From NCBI GenBank assembly GCA_030280995.1, contig JASXTE010000008.1, positions 8,003,712-8,067,711 on the forward strand: 64,000 bases of DNA, given 5' to 3'. The notes beneath the pieces were generated by a model. It ran no database searches. It was not told the origin of the DNA and was given only the letters and a program-made list of their open reading frames with translations. Position 1 is the first letter of the stretch, and each line of letters begins with the position of its first letter. The position numbers and the translations under genes are program-made. Source of the stretch: Hemileia vastatrix (lineage: Eukaryota > Basidiomycota > Pucciniomycetes > Pucciniales > Zaghouaniaceae). Positions 9,648-20,605 of this stretch are shown piece after piece.

Positions 9648-10385
9648 TCAAAGTTGGAAGTGCATACTTGAATTATGTAACTCTTGATTACAGCGGGTGT
9701 AGTTTGATAATGTATTGGAGATTTTTAAATCAGAGTTGTTGGTAATTATTTTACTTCTGATTGATTCAATTGAAATGTAAGGATCATTTTCTGACTTAGA
9801 TTCTATGACCATGTTGTGAAGAATGACACAACATGTCATAATGTCTTTTACAGAATTAATTCCCCATAGATGACAAGTCTGGGTGATTATTCCCCAACAG
9901 GCTTGCAGTACGCCAAAATTGTGCTCAATATCTTTTTGTGAAGTCTCTTGAAGTGTAGCAAAGTATTTACTTGAAGCATCTTGTGGGTGAGGAATAGTTT
10001 GACCAATGATGACCAGGAAGGATATATTCCATCAGCAAGATAGTAGGTGTTTGAATATTTGTGTTGTTTAATTTTGAATTTACGTTATATTGTACTCCTG
10101 AAAGAAGTTCATCAAAAATACTGCTTCAGTGAAGCACCTAAATATTTATCAAAGAGCCTGGGGAGCCAAAAAAGAAGTGCCAGAAGTGCAAGATTTTGCT
10201 GGAAACTGCCTCCAAAATCATTGTAGGTGAACCTTCTTTTCCCTGAAACTGACCCGCCCATTCTCTTGGACAATTTTTCCAAGCCCAATGCATGCCATCA
10301 ATTGCGCAAAGACATCCTTGGAAACTACATTCTTCATATTCTTGGAGAGTAATTTTCTTTATTTGTTGCGTAGGTTCACGTAACT
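9648..10385 (-). pseudogene. Harbinger-type transposase remnant H1
   Basis: The - strand from 10385 gives CAIDGMHWAWKNCPREWAGQ (near 10310-10240), then PTMILEAVSS, PGSLI, YYLADGIYP (near 10020), KDIEHNFGVLQACWGI (near 9930) and TCCVILHNMVIE (near 9835). These match DDE nucleases of HARBI1/ALP1 type: Asp in IDGMHW, Asp in LADGIYP and Glu in the KDIEH block. Several frameshifts and stops break it, and its 5' part is cut by the LTR at 10386. It belongs to a different lineage from the transposase at 35385-36649. No terminal repeats were located. Confidence 0.85.
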
Positions 10386-11194
10386 TGTCAGCCAGGCTTC
10401 TAGACTTACCCAGTAAAATAATTAATTATTTACTGGGATGAAGCCACACCTTTTTCATTTCTTATTTTATTATTAATTTTTATATATTTACTTTAAAATT
10501 ACTTGTAATAAATTAACTAATTACAATAAGTAAATTTAATAAATATTTAAATTAATATTAATGTCCCTTATATTTTTATTCCCTAACACTGTGCTCAATG
10601 ACAGGTTAAAGAGATAAAAATATACTAATACTACAAATGATAAAAATTCAAATTAGTTTATTTAAAATACCCAAATAATATTAAATTCTAAAAATTGTAA
10701 ATTCAAATTATTTTGTATTAAGTGTGACATTTAAAAGTGAACTGTAAAATATATCAAATAAATTGATATTTATTAATATATATTTTATTGGTGCATCTTT
10801 TTAGTACTCTCTGTTATTTGTAATTTCTTATTTTGGAAGAATATTTTTCTCTCACAACCTTGTATGTAGGCTTCTTAACTCCATGTTCTCTCTCTCCTTT
10901 TTTTGCCTATAAATGGCCTTCCACTTTGTGCTGTTTTTCTTCATTCCATACAACTTACAATTTTATTATATACAAATCAAAACCCATTTTATTACTACTA
11001 CTAATATTTTAGTACTTACATTTGCATAAATCTAAACCTTATTAGTAATAATAATCTTATCCCTATACCTTTTATTTGAGTAATTAAGCACAAAAGATAA
11101 AATCTGCTTACTTGCTTTGAAATCCTTGACTTATCCACCTTCTCCGCCGTTTGGACTGCTGTAAAACCTTCTAGACCATTAGGACCCCTTGACA
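10386..11194 (+). repeat. 5' LTR of element D1
   Basis: 809 bp, starting TGTCAGCCAGGCTTCTAGAC followed by a near-perfect palindrome (CAGTAAAATAA..TTATTTACTG). A TATA-like GCCTATAAATGGCC lies near 10905. It ends about CCCCTTGACA at 11194. It aligns along its length with the 5' LTR of element C (18861-19689), sharing the block GTGCTCAATGACAGGTTAAA near 10590. Confidence 0.82.
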
Positions 11195-11463
11195 GTTGGG
11201 AGCCTTTCTAAATCATTGTCAACACATCGTTATCTGGATGCCGGTGACCAAAGGACCTTCAACTACAAGGACTAATAAGGACTTGTGGATTACTGAAAAA
11301 CAACAAACATCATAAATCACATGACTTACTTTTTTTTCAGCGACTGTGAATTGAACCTCATCTCAAATTTAAGGTCTATATAGGTGTTTTTATCCTATAT
11401 ATTTGTAGTGACTATACAAGATACTATCTGTAGGTCTCACTCTTATTATTTCATCTTTCACGC
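11195..11463 (+). other. Primer-site and leader region of D1
   Basis: It begins TTGGGAGCCTTTC, comparable with TTGGGTGCCTTTCC after the C LTR and TTGAGGGCCTTTCC after the B LTR. The leader then matches the C leader (CACATGACTTA at about 11320 versus 20618; ATATATTTGTRGT at about 11397 versus 20691). It stops at 11464 where A copy 2 was inserted. The remainder of D1 is not in the window. Confidence 0.65.
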
Positions 11464-12404
11464 TGTAAAAAATCCTATAGTACTAGCTGTAGGCCTTGAC
11501 CAAGGAAGTTGGAGTAAAACTGGAGAGAAAAACCCCTGTCCCTTTAAGAAATACCAGGTAAGATTTACTTTCTACAGCAAATCAGAGACTGTTACAATAC
11601 CCCTTCTAAAAAACTTCTTGACTGATTAACAAGTCAAGACAGTAGCCTAGATAGACTACAGACCAAAGAGAACCTGAAATGTAGAAAATTCCACACCAGA
11701 AAAACAAACACTTTGCACTTGTTGCACAGGAAACAGCAATGATACTTGATGAAGGTTGCAAAGCTACACCAGAGAAAACAGTTGCCAAAGTTAAGTTAAA
11801 TGAAGAATTAACCTTGAAACAAAAACAGCCAATTGTGGCCCAAAAACAGTGAAAACTGAGTTAGGAACAAGGATATCACCTCCAGATGGCTGTATGATAA
11901 ATAAGGTTGCCCCAAACTGTCTTATTCACTATCTACACACAGACCACTATCTAAGAGCCCATGCACACCAACAAATTTGGCATTCTTGACTGCAAAATTG
12001 CATAAACCCACTCTAGAAACACTCCCCAGCCTTCTAGCACCAAGGCGGGTGGTCTGCCTGAGGCGGCCGGACAACCCTGACGTCAGAAAAACACCAAAAA
12101 CCACCAAAAATACCCAAACTACTTATAAAAATATACTACAACTACTAAAACCTTTAAAACACGTAATTAGGCTAAAAATACATTGGGACATAAAGTTTAG
12201 AGAAACTTTAGCTCATTCTAATGGTACTAAGCATTTAACCCTAAGACTTAAGGTTAGCCTTTAAAACACAAAAAACAAATTTAAACAGCTATATTTTTAA
12301 ATGAAAAATGAGAAATTATCCCCTTAATACTTAAAATATAAAAAAATGACAACAGAACATAAAATATAGAGAAAGCCTGGGGCTATCCAATGGTAGTACC
12401 CACA
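11464..12404 (-). repeat. 3' LTR of A copy 2
   Basis: 941 bp. On the - strand it starts TGTGGGTACTACCATTGG at 12404 and ends in TTTTTTACA at 11464. It contains the same landmarks as copy 1, including GGCCTTGACCAAGG and the TCAAGTATCATTGCTG segment. Confidence 0.83.
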
Positions 12405-12486
12405 TCCCTGTAGTCCCAGTATTTACTAAGTAAATCCATAAAAGCACCTAATTATTAAACAATGCCATTTAAGGCATATCAAAACA

Positions 12487-13218
12487 ACACCAAATAAACC
12501 AACAATGGGCTCTGCCAATGTTGGAAGACCAAATCCTCCCTCCAATCAAGAATTTCCAAATTCTCCTTCATGAAAACCACCATGTTCAGCTTTATTTCCA
12601 AATCTGCTACTGACATTGGTCCTTGCTGATACTGCATTGACAACAATCTCATCTGTACAATCACACCACTGGCGCATCCCTACAGAACCTCCTGTTATGC
12701 CTGTCACTCTAGAAAGAAGACTTGTTTCAGACCTGGTCCATTGTCCTCTTCAACATTTTCTCCTCCTCCTCAACCTGGTCCACCTTCTACCAGCACCAAA
12801 AGATCTAAGCCATCCATCCTGATCCCCAGACTGGTCAACAAATTACATCCTTCAAAAAAGAGTGCTAACCCTGCTACAACCACTAGCTCTACCACCCCTG
12901 GTCCTTTTGATGGTAAGCCCAATACTTCTCCATACTGAAATTCAATCTGACAAATTTCCAGTTCATTTCCATCCAGACAGTGATGATGACAACATGGGAA
13001 CCATTGAAGAACCCCCACCTAATCTATTACCCAAAATCACGGACAAATTTCAACAACATTCTTCTCAACAGAAGCATCTCATACTAAAATACTTCTAATC
13101 TACTCCTGCCAGAAATCCACAGGACCTTGAGAAAAGGATGATCCTCATACACAAGTTCAAAGCCAATGCTGAACATTTTGTTACATCCCTTTATTCTCTT
13201 CTGCCTCTTGACTCTTGA
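12487..13218 (+). pseudogene. Opposite-strand Zn2Cys6-like gene Z1 (A copy 2)
   Basis: Homologue of 6799-6065. The start codon position reads ACA at 12487. The cysteine cluster is better preserved here: C-x2-C (with TGA giving way to a TGA/Gln-type stop inside the first pair), IDNNLI, C, a 12-residue spacer, SCYACHSRKKTC (about 12615-12720). This gives C-x2-C-x6-C-x12-C-x2-C-x6-C, the canonical fungal binuclear zinc-cluster spacing. A Ser/Pro-rich linker (SSSTFSPPPQPGPPSTS), a basic stretch (RLVNKLHPSKKS) and the C-terminal helical region ending LLPLDS at 13218 follow. Stops and a frame change make it nonfunctional. It starts 82 bp from the LTR and runs away from it. Confidence 0.75.
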
Positions 13219-13299
13219 TTAATCTCTTGACTTAGAAATAATAAAAATTCTTGACACTCTCCAGACTTCCTGAATGTAGCCAATCATAAAAAAAAGTTC

Positions 13300-13740
13300 C
13301 TCAAGTTACAGTCTTGGGGGACTAATCCTCAGTTTTAAGTCTTGGGGGACTAACAGCTCCCATTTTATAGTCTTGGGGGACTCAAAACCCTCAGTTTATA
13401 GTCTTGGGGGACTCAAAACCTAAATCAAAAAGACAGAACCAGAGATCAAAAAATTTAAGACAAAGGAAACAAACTAAAATTCTAGGGTAACTGTTCTATA
13501 GAGCAGCCAGCTCATCTGTTACCCCCACACTTGCCTTAACAAAATTCAGAGACTCCCCCTTGGATGCCCTCTTCCAGAATCACACCAACTCCCATAATCA
13601 GTTTATAGTCCTGCAGGACTCAACCATTAAACCATCCTCAGTTTAGAGTCCTGAGGGACTATACAATTTCTCAGTTTAAAGTCTTGATGGACTGCCACAG
13701 TGTTCAGTTTTAAGTATTGACTGACTTATTAACATTTTGC
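13300..13740. repeat. Hairpin units and hairpin module between Z1 and Z2 (copy 2)
   Basis: Four AGTCTTGGGGGACT-type units lie at about 13310-13420, a module with GGTAACTG..GAGCAGCCAGCTCATC..GTTACC at about 13485-13535, and three more units (AGTCCTGCAGGACT, AGTCCTGAGGGACT, AGTCTTGATGGACT) at about 13605-13695. This corresponds to 5396-5986 of copy 1 but has fewer of the 33-bp units. Confidence 0.8.
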
Positions 13741-13878
13741 ATAAAAAGGTGGAGCCACCTCCATGCAAAATGCTTTGCAGCCAACCTGCTGAACTTCCAC
13801 TCTTTCTTCATCATCTACACATCACTGATAAAATTTCCATTCATCTCTTTTCTATTCAATATTGTTCCTTCAAAGATC

Positions 13879-15413
13879 ATGGCTGGATCCCCAGATTTTG
13901 ACCCATTGGACCTTCCCTGTTTCACTTCTCCAAAGGACTATGCTTTTAAACAGTGAATCCACATGTGCAGACCTTGCACTTTCACTCTTCCTACTCCTCA
14001 GGCCAAATTCTATGACAGGGCCTGTGATTCCTGCAACTCTAAAAAGAAAAGATGTGACAGAAACCCCAACTATGCAATACCTCCGCCTTCACCTTCACAT
14101 AAATATATTTCCAGATCTCATACCAGGTCACCATATTTTGGACCTTCTTCTTCATCTTTATCTTCTACTCCTTCCAGAAGATCACACCTTTCCATTCCCA
14201 AAACACTTCCTAAAAGACCTGCCTTATTCTCTCAAGAATCTGCTTTTATCTAAGAACATTCATCCAAAATAGCTTCAAAATCAGCTCCCAGGTGGCCCTC
14301 CCACCTTGCCAGAAAGCTAAAATCAGTCTCAAACTCCAAAATTCAGCCAGATAACAGCCGAGTTCCTCCATAAAACACCAAAGACTCTACACAACAAACT
14401 TCTAATGCTCCCAATGCAATGTGTACCACCGCCATTTCTTCATCTGACAACACAAAAAATTCCAACATCTCTAGAAGACCTGCTAGAGGACCCCCTGAAA
14501 ACACTAGAGCACCTAACATTGCTCCTAAACAAAAATATCCTCTTCCATCAAGAAGAACTAACTTCACCTCTCCTCTAGCCGCCAATTATTCCTCTGATAG
14601 TTCCCTTTTTTTTAGATCTTCATCCAGAAGATCATAATCAGCTACCAGGTAACTTCTCCTGGTCCTTCCTACAACCAACCAGGCACTCCTCCACCAGTAT
14701 GTAACCAACCTGCACCAAGAAATAATATAAACAACAAAAACAGCCCTGCTGCTCCAAACAGGCCACAGGAACCTCCTTATTCTCCTTAATCTTCTCAACA
14801 CAATTTAGAGGATGACCATGAAATTCCATACCTCTATCTGGTGGACCCTCCTACAACATCTATTCAACACTCTTCAGCCATCCAGATTCTGGCTGCATAC
14901 AAATTTGAAGATCTCCCAATATATAAGTACCAAAAGAAAATAGAAAAATCCAATTTCTTCAACAGAGAAAAATTATTGATCCAATTCTTCTGTTTAGTTT
15001 GAACCCCGCCTCCTGCAGCTGAATTTGGAATTGGTCAACCTTTAGAAACTACTTTGACACTGGATTACACTGATATGAAGCAACACCTTAGCAAGATGTG
15101 TTCTAAAATGCTCAAGGCCTTTTCCCTCCATGGTCCATTGAATGATTTTGAAAAAAATCAGAGAAAAAAACTCCTTGATGACCACTGGAAGATATCTAGA
15201 ATAATTAAGCACACCTTCCAGCACTCTATTCCTGCTTCTTCCACTTCTTTTCAAAGTTTACCTTCTGACCCAGTACCTAATCACTATAACCCATATACTC
15301 TTTCAAGCATCCTACACTAAAAAGAACACAGTTCTCCCTCCAATCCAAACAAAAAACAAAAACACCAACACAATCCAGACGGACTGCTGGAGGCTTCTTC
15401 ATCCCGTCATTAA
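13879..15413 (+). pseudogene. Opposite-strand accessory gene Z2 (A copy 2)
   Basis: ATG at 13879 (MAGSPDFDPLDLPC); the last codon before the stop at 15411-15413 encodes SSSRH, as in copy 1. Cysteines follow the pattern CIHMCRPC-like (first Cys codon now TGA), then RACDSCNSKKKRC (about 14018-14060), so the second half is a clean C-x2-C-x6-C with basic residues as in GAL4-type clusters. The Ser/Pro/Asn-rich middle is followed by an ordered tail with LEDLPIYKYQKK-like sequence (about 14905), DYTDMKQHLSKM (about 15064) and DDHWKISRIIKHTF (about 15178). Several stops and frame changes interrupt it. The third Cys of a six-Cys cluster appears as Pro here and Ser in copy 1, so the call of a full zinc cluster is tentative. 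Confidence 0.68.
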
Positions 15414-15482
15414 ATAAAAGAATTAATAATTCACTAAATAGAAAAAAAACAATAATAACTAACAGATACAAAAAAATTTGTT

Positions 15483-16430
15483 TTATTTTTATTTTTATAT
15501 TTATATTTATATTTATTTTTATTTTTATTTTTATTTTTATTTTTATTTTTATTTTTATTTTTATTTTTATTTTTATTTTTATTTTTATTTTTATTTTTAT
15601 TTTTATTTTTATTTTTATTTTTATTTTTATTTTTATTTTTATTTTTATTTTTATTTTTATTTTTATTTTTATTTTTATTTTTATTTTTATTTTTATTTTT
15701 ATTTTTATTTTTATTTTTATTTTTATTTTTATTTTTATTTTTATTTTTATTTTTATTTTTATTTTTATTTTTATTTTTATTTTTATTTTTATTTTTATTT
15801 TTATTTTTATTTTTATTTTTATTTTTATTTTTATTTTTATTTTTATTTTTATTTTTATTTTTATTTTTATTTTTATTTTTATTTTTATTTTTATTTTTAT
15901 TTTTATTTTTATTTTTATTTTTATTTTTATTTTTATTTTTATTTTTATTTTTACTTTTATTTTTATTTTTATTTTTATTTTTATTTTTATTTTTATTTTT
16001 ATTTTTATTTTTATTTTTATTTTTATTTTTATTTTTATTTTTATTTTTATTTTTATTTTTATTTTTATTTTTATTTTTATTTTTATTTTTATTTTTATTT
16101 TTATTTTTATTTTTATTTTTATTTTTATTTTTATTTTTATTTTTATTTTTATTTTTATTTTTATTTTTATTTTTATTTTTATTTTTATTTTTATTTTTAT
16201 TTTTATTTTTATTTTTATTTTTATTTTTATTTTTATTTTTATTTTTATTTTTATTTTTATTTTTATTTTTATTTTTATTTTTATTTTTATTTTTATTTTT
16301 ATTTTTATTTTTATTTTTATTTTTATTTTTATTTTTATTTTTATTTTTATTTTTATTTTTATTTTTATTTTTATTTTTATTTTTATTTTTATTTTTATTT
16401 TTATTTTTATTTTTATTTTTATTTTTTTTA
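15483..16430. repeat. (ATTTTT)n microsatellite, about 158 units
   Basis: A 6-bp unit is repeated almost without interruption for about 950 bp; the one clear interior change I saw is C at 15954. The first 30-40 bp are less regular. At the equivalent place copy 1 has only about three TAAAAA units (3560-3590). The long Tyr-Phe reading frame across it is an artefact of the repeat. Confidence 0.97.
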
Positions 16431-16559
16431 ACTACTAAACTACTAACATACTAAAAAAACTTGAAAATAATTAAACAAAATTGCCCAACAAAATATTAGA
16501 GCTGAGAAATTAAAATGAAATGAATAATAATAATATGAAATAAATAATTATTACAAATG

Positions 16560-16810
16560 GTATCCCCCAGCCAATTGATGATCTGATCCCCTGATACCTT
16601 ACCCACATCCAAGTTCACCTTGATGTGGATAAGCCTTTAATTTTTTTTTTAAGAAAATTATTTGAAATAAAAAATAAGAAATTAAAGGAAATAATAAAAA
16701 TGGAAGACAGAAAAAATGAAATAAAGAAAAAAAAATAGCATTGCCCAGCCAACTGATGAGCCTTTCCCCACCAATTCTTGCCCACATCCAGGTGACCCTG
16801 ATGTGGTAAC
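16560..16810. repeat. Two ~55-bp direct repeats (copy 2)
   Basis: Counterparts of 3228-3475: CCAATTGATGATCTG..CCCACATCCAAG at 16570-16620 and CCAACTGATGAGCC..CCCACATCCAGG at 16748-16795. The DNA around them is AT-rich, with no gene seen. Confidence 0.65.
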
Positions 16811-17079
16811 ACCATAATTTTGTGATTTTTCCCTCTTTACATGCTAAAAAACCCCAAAAAAAAATTAAAAGAAAAAAAGAGAAAAAAGAAAATAATCTTA
16901 AACTACTATCTAACTCAACCATAAACACAAAAATCAGAAAAAAGAAAAAGTCCGGCTCCATAGAAAGTCCAGTCAAAAGAAATGATCACTAGGTGGGCTT
17001 CCTCCAATAAGTAAAAATGATGGGAGACCACCAGTGCTCTGCCACCAATCCAAAAGAAACAAAGAAGCCAGTCCCAAGC

Positions 17080-17500
17080 CAGTTTAAAGTCACAGTGGAC
17101 TAGAAACCTGAATAAAAAAAACCAGAACTAGGATTCAACTAGGAAAAACAAAATACTTGAAACAGACATTATTGGGTAACTGTTCTACAGAGCAGCCAGC
17201 TAATCAGTTACCCCCACACTTGCCAAAATAAAATCTAGAAGCCCTTCCTGAATACCTTCTAACAAAAACACAAAATCCAACACAAAAAAACCAAAACCAA
17301 TAGGCGTGAAGAGTCCAGCACTTGAAGACCAAAAGAATTTCCAGTTTAAAGTCATAGAGGACTAAAACCTGTGAAGAAAAAACAATACTAGGGTTGGAAA
17401 CAGGCAATCTGGGGTAACTGTTGATAGATCAGCCAGTCCATCAGTTACCCCCACACATGCTAAAATAAAATCTAGAAGCTCCACCCATGGGTACCTTCTA
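17080..17500. repeat. Two hairpin modules (copy 2)
   Basis: The stem GGGTAACTG..CAGTTACCC at about 17174-17215 and GGGGTAACTG..CAGTTACCCC at about 17411-17452 are perfect, with 20-22-base loops containing GAGCAGCCAGC or GATCAGCCAG. They correspond to 2528-2970 in copy 1. Confidence 0.8.
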
Positions 17501-17586
17501 ACAAAAACTTTCCAACAAAACTGATGCACAGCATCACCAAAAATCCAAAATTAAAGAATGGTCCATAGTTTATCCTCATTGTGGAG

Positions 17587-18860
17587 TCAATCTTCTTCAC
17601 TTCTTGCGCCTCTTGGGTAAAATCTCTTCACCTGATCAGCAGCCACTCTCTTCTTTAAGACTGCACCATCTAACTCTTCCAAAACATAAGAACCTACAGG
17701 CACCTGAGATCTGACTCTGTGAGGCCCATTCCATCTGTCAGCAAAAAATATTCCCCACTGACCCTCCAAACTTCTATTATACACCAAAACCAAACATCTA
17801 GGTTATAAGGGATTCCTGAGTCTATGATCCAACTTCTTGTCCAAGTATCTGACTGATTAATTTCTTATCTTCATCTTTCTAGAGTATGCCTTCTCTTGTA
17901 ATTTCTCTCTTCATTCCAACTGCTGCATCCTGGCACAGAGAAAATCTTCTGTTGAGCACACATCATCACAATCAATTCCAATTTAAGAGATGGCTTCCAA
18001 ATCCACTGGTAGAACAGCTTTCTGACCAAAATTAATTCATAAGGAGAATAGCCAGTTGTCCGTTTCACAGTGACCTTATCAGCAAATAAGACCAAGGGTA
18101 AATAATGCCTCCACTTTTCAGCACTATCTCCACACATCTTGACTAAAGCATTCTTGATAACTTGATGGCTTCTTTCAACCATGCCTTCAGATCTAGGGTA
18201 ATAAGGTGTAGACACCCTGACTTTAGAACCAATACTTTCCACAGCTTCTTTAAATTCATCTCCAAACTCTGGCCCACCATCAACAGTCACCAACTTCATT
18301 AACCCATATCTAAAAGCCCATTCCTTCTTCAAAAAGTTCTGCCACATTTTTGGCAGTCAAATTAACCAGAGTCACTGCCTCCACCCAATCAGACAAATAA
18401 TTCCTGGTAAAAATCAAATATTTATACCTGCCCTCTTTAATATTAACAGCATCCAAACCAACTCTTCCAAACACAGTAGATTCACTTGTAGCACAGCCAG
18501 CCTCTTTAGGTTTCAAGTGACTTCTTCTTTGACATTCTTCACAAGATTGAACCCAACGCTGCACAGCCAACTTCATACCTGGCCACCAAAATCTGTCTGT
18601 TACTCTTCTATAAGTCTCTCCAAAGCCTTTATGACCAAGATCTTCATGCAAAGACTTCAACACCAACTCTTGACCCTTCTTCTGAGTCACCAAAACTTGA
18701 GGATTTGAATGTCTCCTCCTCATCAACTGCCTTCCTGACACATAGAATCCAGAAATTTTCTTCTTGATTGCTACCCAAGTATCATCATCACAAATATCTG
18801 GCCTCTCCATGGTTAACAGATATTCAACCATAATAAAATAAAACCCAGTCTGACCCCAGG
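17587..18860 (-). pseudogene. Ty3 integrase remnant (A copy 2)
   Basis: The - strand gives the HHCC zinc-binding region (HEDLGHKGFGETYRR near 18640, CEECQRR near 18540), the integrase core with second catalytic Asp (VTVDGGPEF near 18275) and Glu (GMVERSHQV near 18175) both retained, and the tail ending FYPRGARSEED at 17587. Frameshifts occur near 18330 and 17870-17790. The N-terminal part is lost at 18860, where the LTR of element C begins. Confidence 0.92.
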
Positions 18861-19689
18861 TGTCAGCTAGGCTTCTAGACTAACCCAGTAAAATAATTAA
18901 TTATTTACTGGATGAATCCACACGTTTTTATTTCTTATAATTATTAATTATAATACTTACTTTAAACTTACTTGTAATAAATTAACTAGTTACAAAAAAG
19001 AAAAGTTAGTAAATAATAATAAATGCCCTTTATATTTTTATTTATATTTGTATTTTAATTTTATTATTTTTTATTTTTAACACCGTGCTCAATGACAGGT
19101 TAAAGTGAAATAAAATACTTAATATTAAAATAAATATTAATTATTGAAAATAAGATTTAATATTGAAATAAAAATAACTATATACAAAAAATTCAAATTA
19201 CATATTTAAAATTGACACTTACTGTAATTTTAAATAAAAAAATTTACTTTTGAAATATTCTGTAAATACAGATTGTGGACACGTTCTTTCTAGGAACTCT
19301 TATTATTTGAAATTTTCTTCTTGGAATTTAATTTCTTCTTTTCTCATACTCCTGTATTTAATATTTCAAGTCCGTGCTTTGTCTCTCATTTGCCTATAAA
19401 AAGGCCTCCCCTTTTTGTTGTTTTGGACTCATTCATTACTTAATCATTTTGTTATACCTTTATTAAAACAAAATATTTATTACTATTATCTATTGCTTTA
19501 GCGTTTACTCCTACGTAACTCAAATAAATAATTATAATAATATTTATAAACCCTTTCACCTCTTTAAATTTGAGTAAATTTAATAAAATAATAAATATAT
19601 ATGTACCTTGACTTTTAAAGCCCAAAAATCTACTTATATGCCCAGTTGGACCTCTTTAAAAACCTTCTAGACCAAGAGACCCTTCCACA
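18861..19689 (+). repeat. 5' LTR of element C
   Basis: 829 bp, TGTCAGCTAGGCTTCTAGAC to CCCTTCCACA. TATA-like GCCTATAAAAAGGCC lies at about 19392. The region just after it (CTTGGGTGCCTTTCC, from 19690) is the candidate primer site. It aligns with the D1 LTR. Confidence 0.83.
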
Positions 19690-19804
19690 CTTGGGTGCCT
19701 TTCCAAATCTTTGATGGCGCATTGTTATCTTGAGGCCGGCAACCAAGGGACCATCAAAATTGAGGTACCTACAAGGAGGGGTGGACGACAAAAAGCATGA
19801 ACGT

Positions 19805-20601
19805 TGTGGTGATCTAAACCAGGGTAGGCATTTGAAGTGCATATTTGGGGGTATTTGGTATGTAGGGTGTTATTGGGGTTATGGTGTTATTAGTGGATTT
19901 TTTCATCTTTAGGTGATAGGTAGTTATGGTGTTGTTATTGGTAGTATTGGAAGTTTATTGCTTAGTGGTGCTTATGTAGGCTTAAGCTAGGGTCACTTAT
20001 TATGTCTCAGCTTATTTTCCTTTATTTTATTTTCATTTTGGTATGTCTTATGTGTGTTTATCTTGTATATTAGTGAAGTTATGGGTTTTTAGGGTTGTAT
20101 GGGTGTTTTAGGGCCTAGAAGCGGCCCGCCCCCCCCCCTAAGCAGCATCCCTCCTTGAAGCGGTGTGCCATTAGGCACTGGGGAGGTGCTAAAATGCACT
20201 TTTATGCATGAAAAAGGATGGGAAAGCTGGATTTTGGGTGGGGAATTGGTCAGGGTGGTCTGTGCACTGGCTGTATGATGCATGTGTGGGAAGAATTTTA
20301 GGGGAATCATCTTATCTCTTTATCTCATCGCCTCTCTGTTCCTCACTGTCTCATTGGCTTGTGTTTTGTTGGAATATATTACTGTTCATTTCAACTCTTT
20401 CTGGTAGTCTGTCTGGGACTATTATCTTCACTTTTAAAGGGGTCAAGAGTGTTTAATTAGAGGGTCTAGCAAACAGATCTCCAATTTGCTGCAACAGGTA
20501 AATCTCAATTGTTTTTTCTAAAGGGACAGGGGTTATTATTTCTGGTTTTTCTCCAACTCCCTTGGTCAAGGCCTATAGCTATCACTATAGGATTGTCTAC
20601 A
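19805..20601 (+). repeat. Solo LTR of family A in the leader of C
   Basis: 797 bp, TGTGGTGATC to GATTGTCTACA, flanked by ACGT at 19801-19804 and 20602-20605 (or AACGT if the last A is counted as target). D1 provides the empty site: its leader reads straight through the equivalent position at about 11305. This shows deletion of a full element by LTR recombination. Confidence 0.87.
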
Positions 20602-20605
20602 ACGT

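Larger units (their letters stand above)
11464..18860 (-). mobile_element. Ty3-type LTR retrotransposon, family A copy 2 (3' part)
   Basis: Same order as copy 1 but inverted: LTR 11464-12404, Z1 (+), hairpin repeats, Z2 (+), microsatellite, direct repeats, hairpin modules, then integrase on the - strand. It is inserted in the leader of D1 and is interrupted in pol at 18860 by element C. The two A copies are clearly diverged, with many substitutions and indels, so this is not a recent inverted duplication. Confidence 0.88.

Noticed and set aside
15478..16431. 317-codon open frame of alternating Tyr and Phe
   Set aside because: It is the translation of the ATTTTT microsatellite and has no other sequence; not a gene.
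1..18860. Recent palindromic duplication of one element
   Set aside because: The two arms differ by many substitutions and indels and sit in different targets, so they are separate old insertions.
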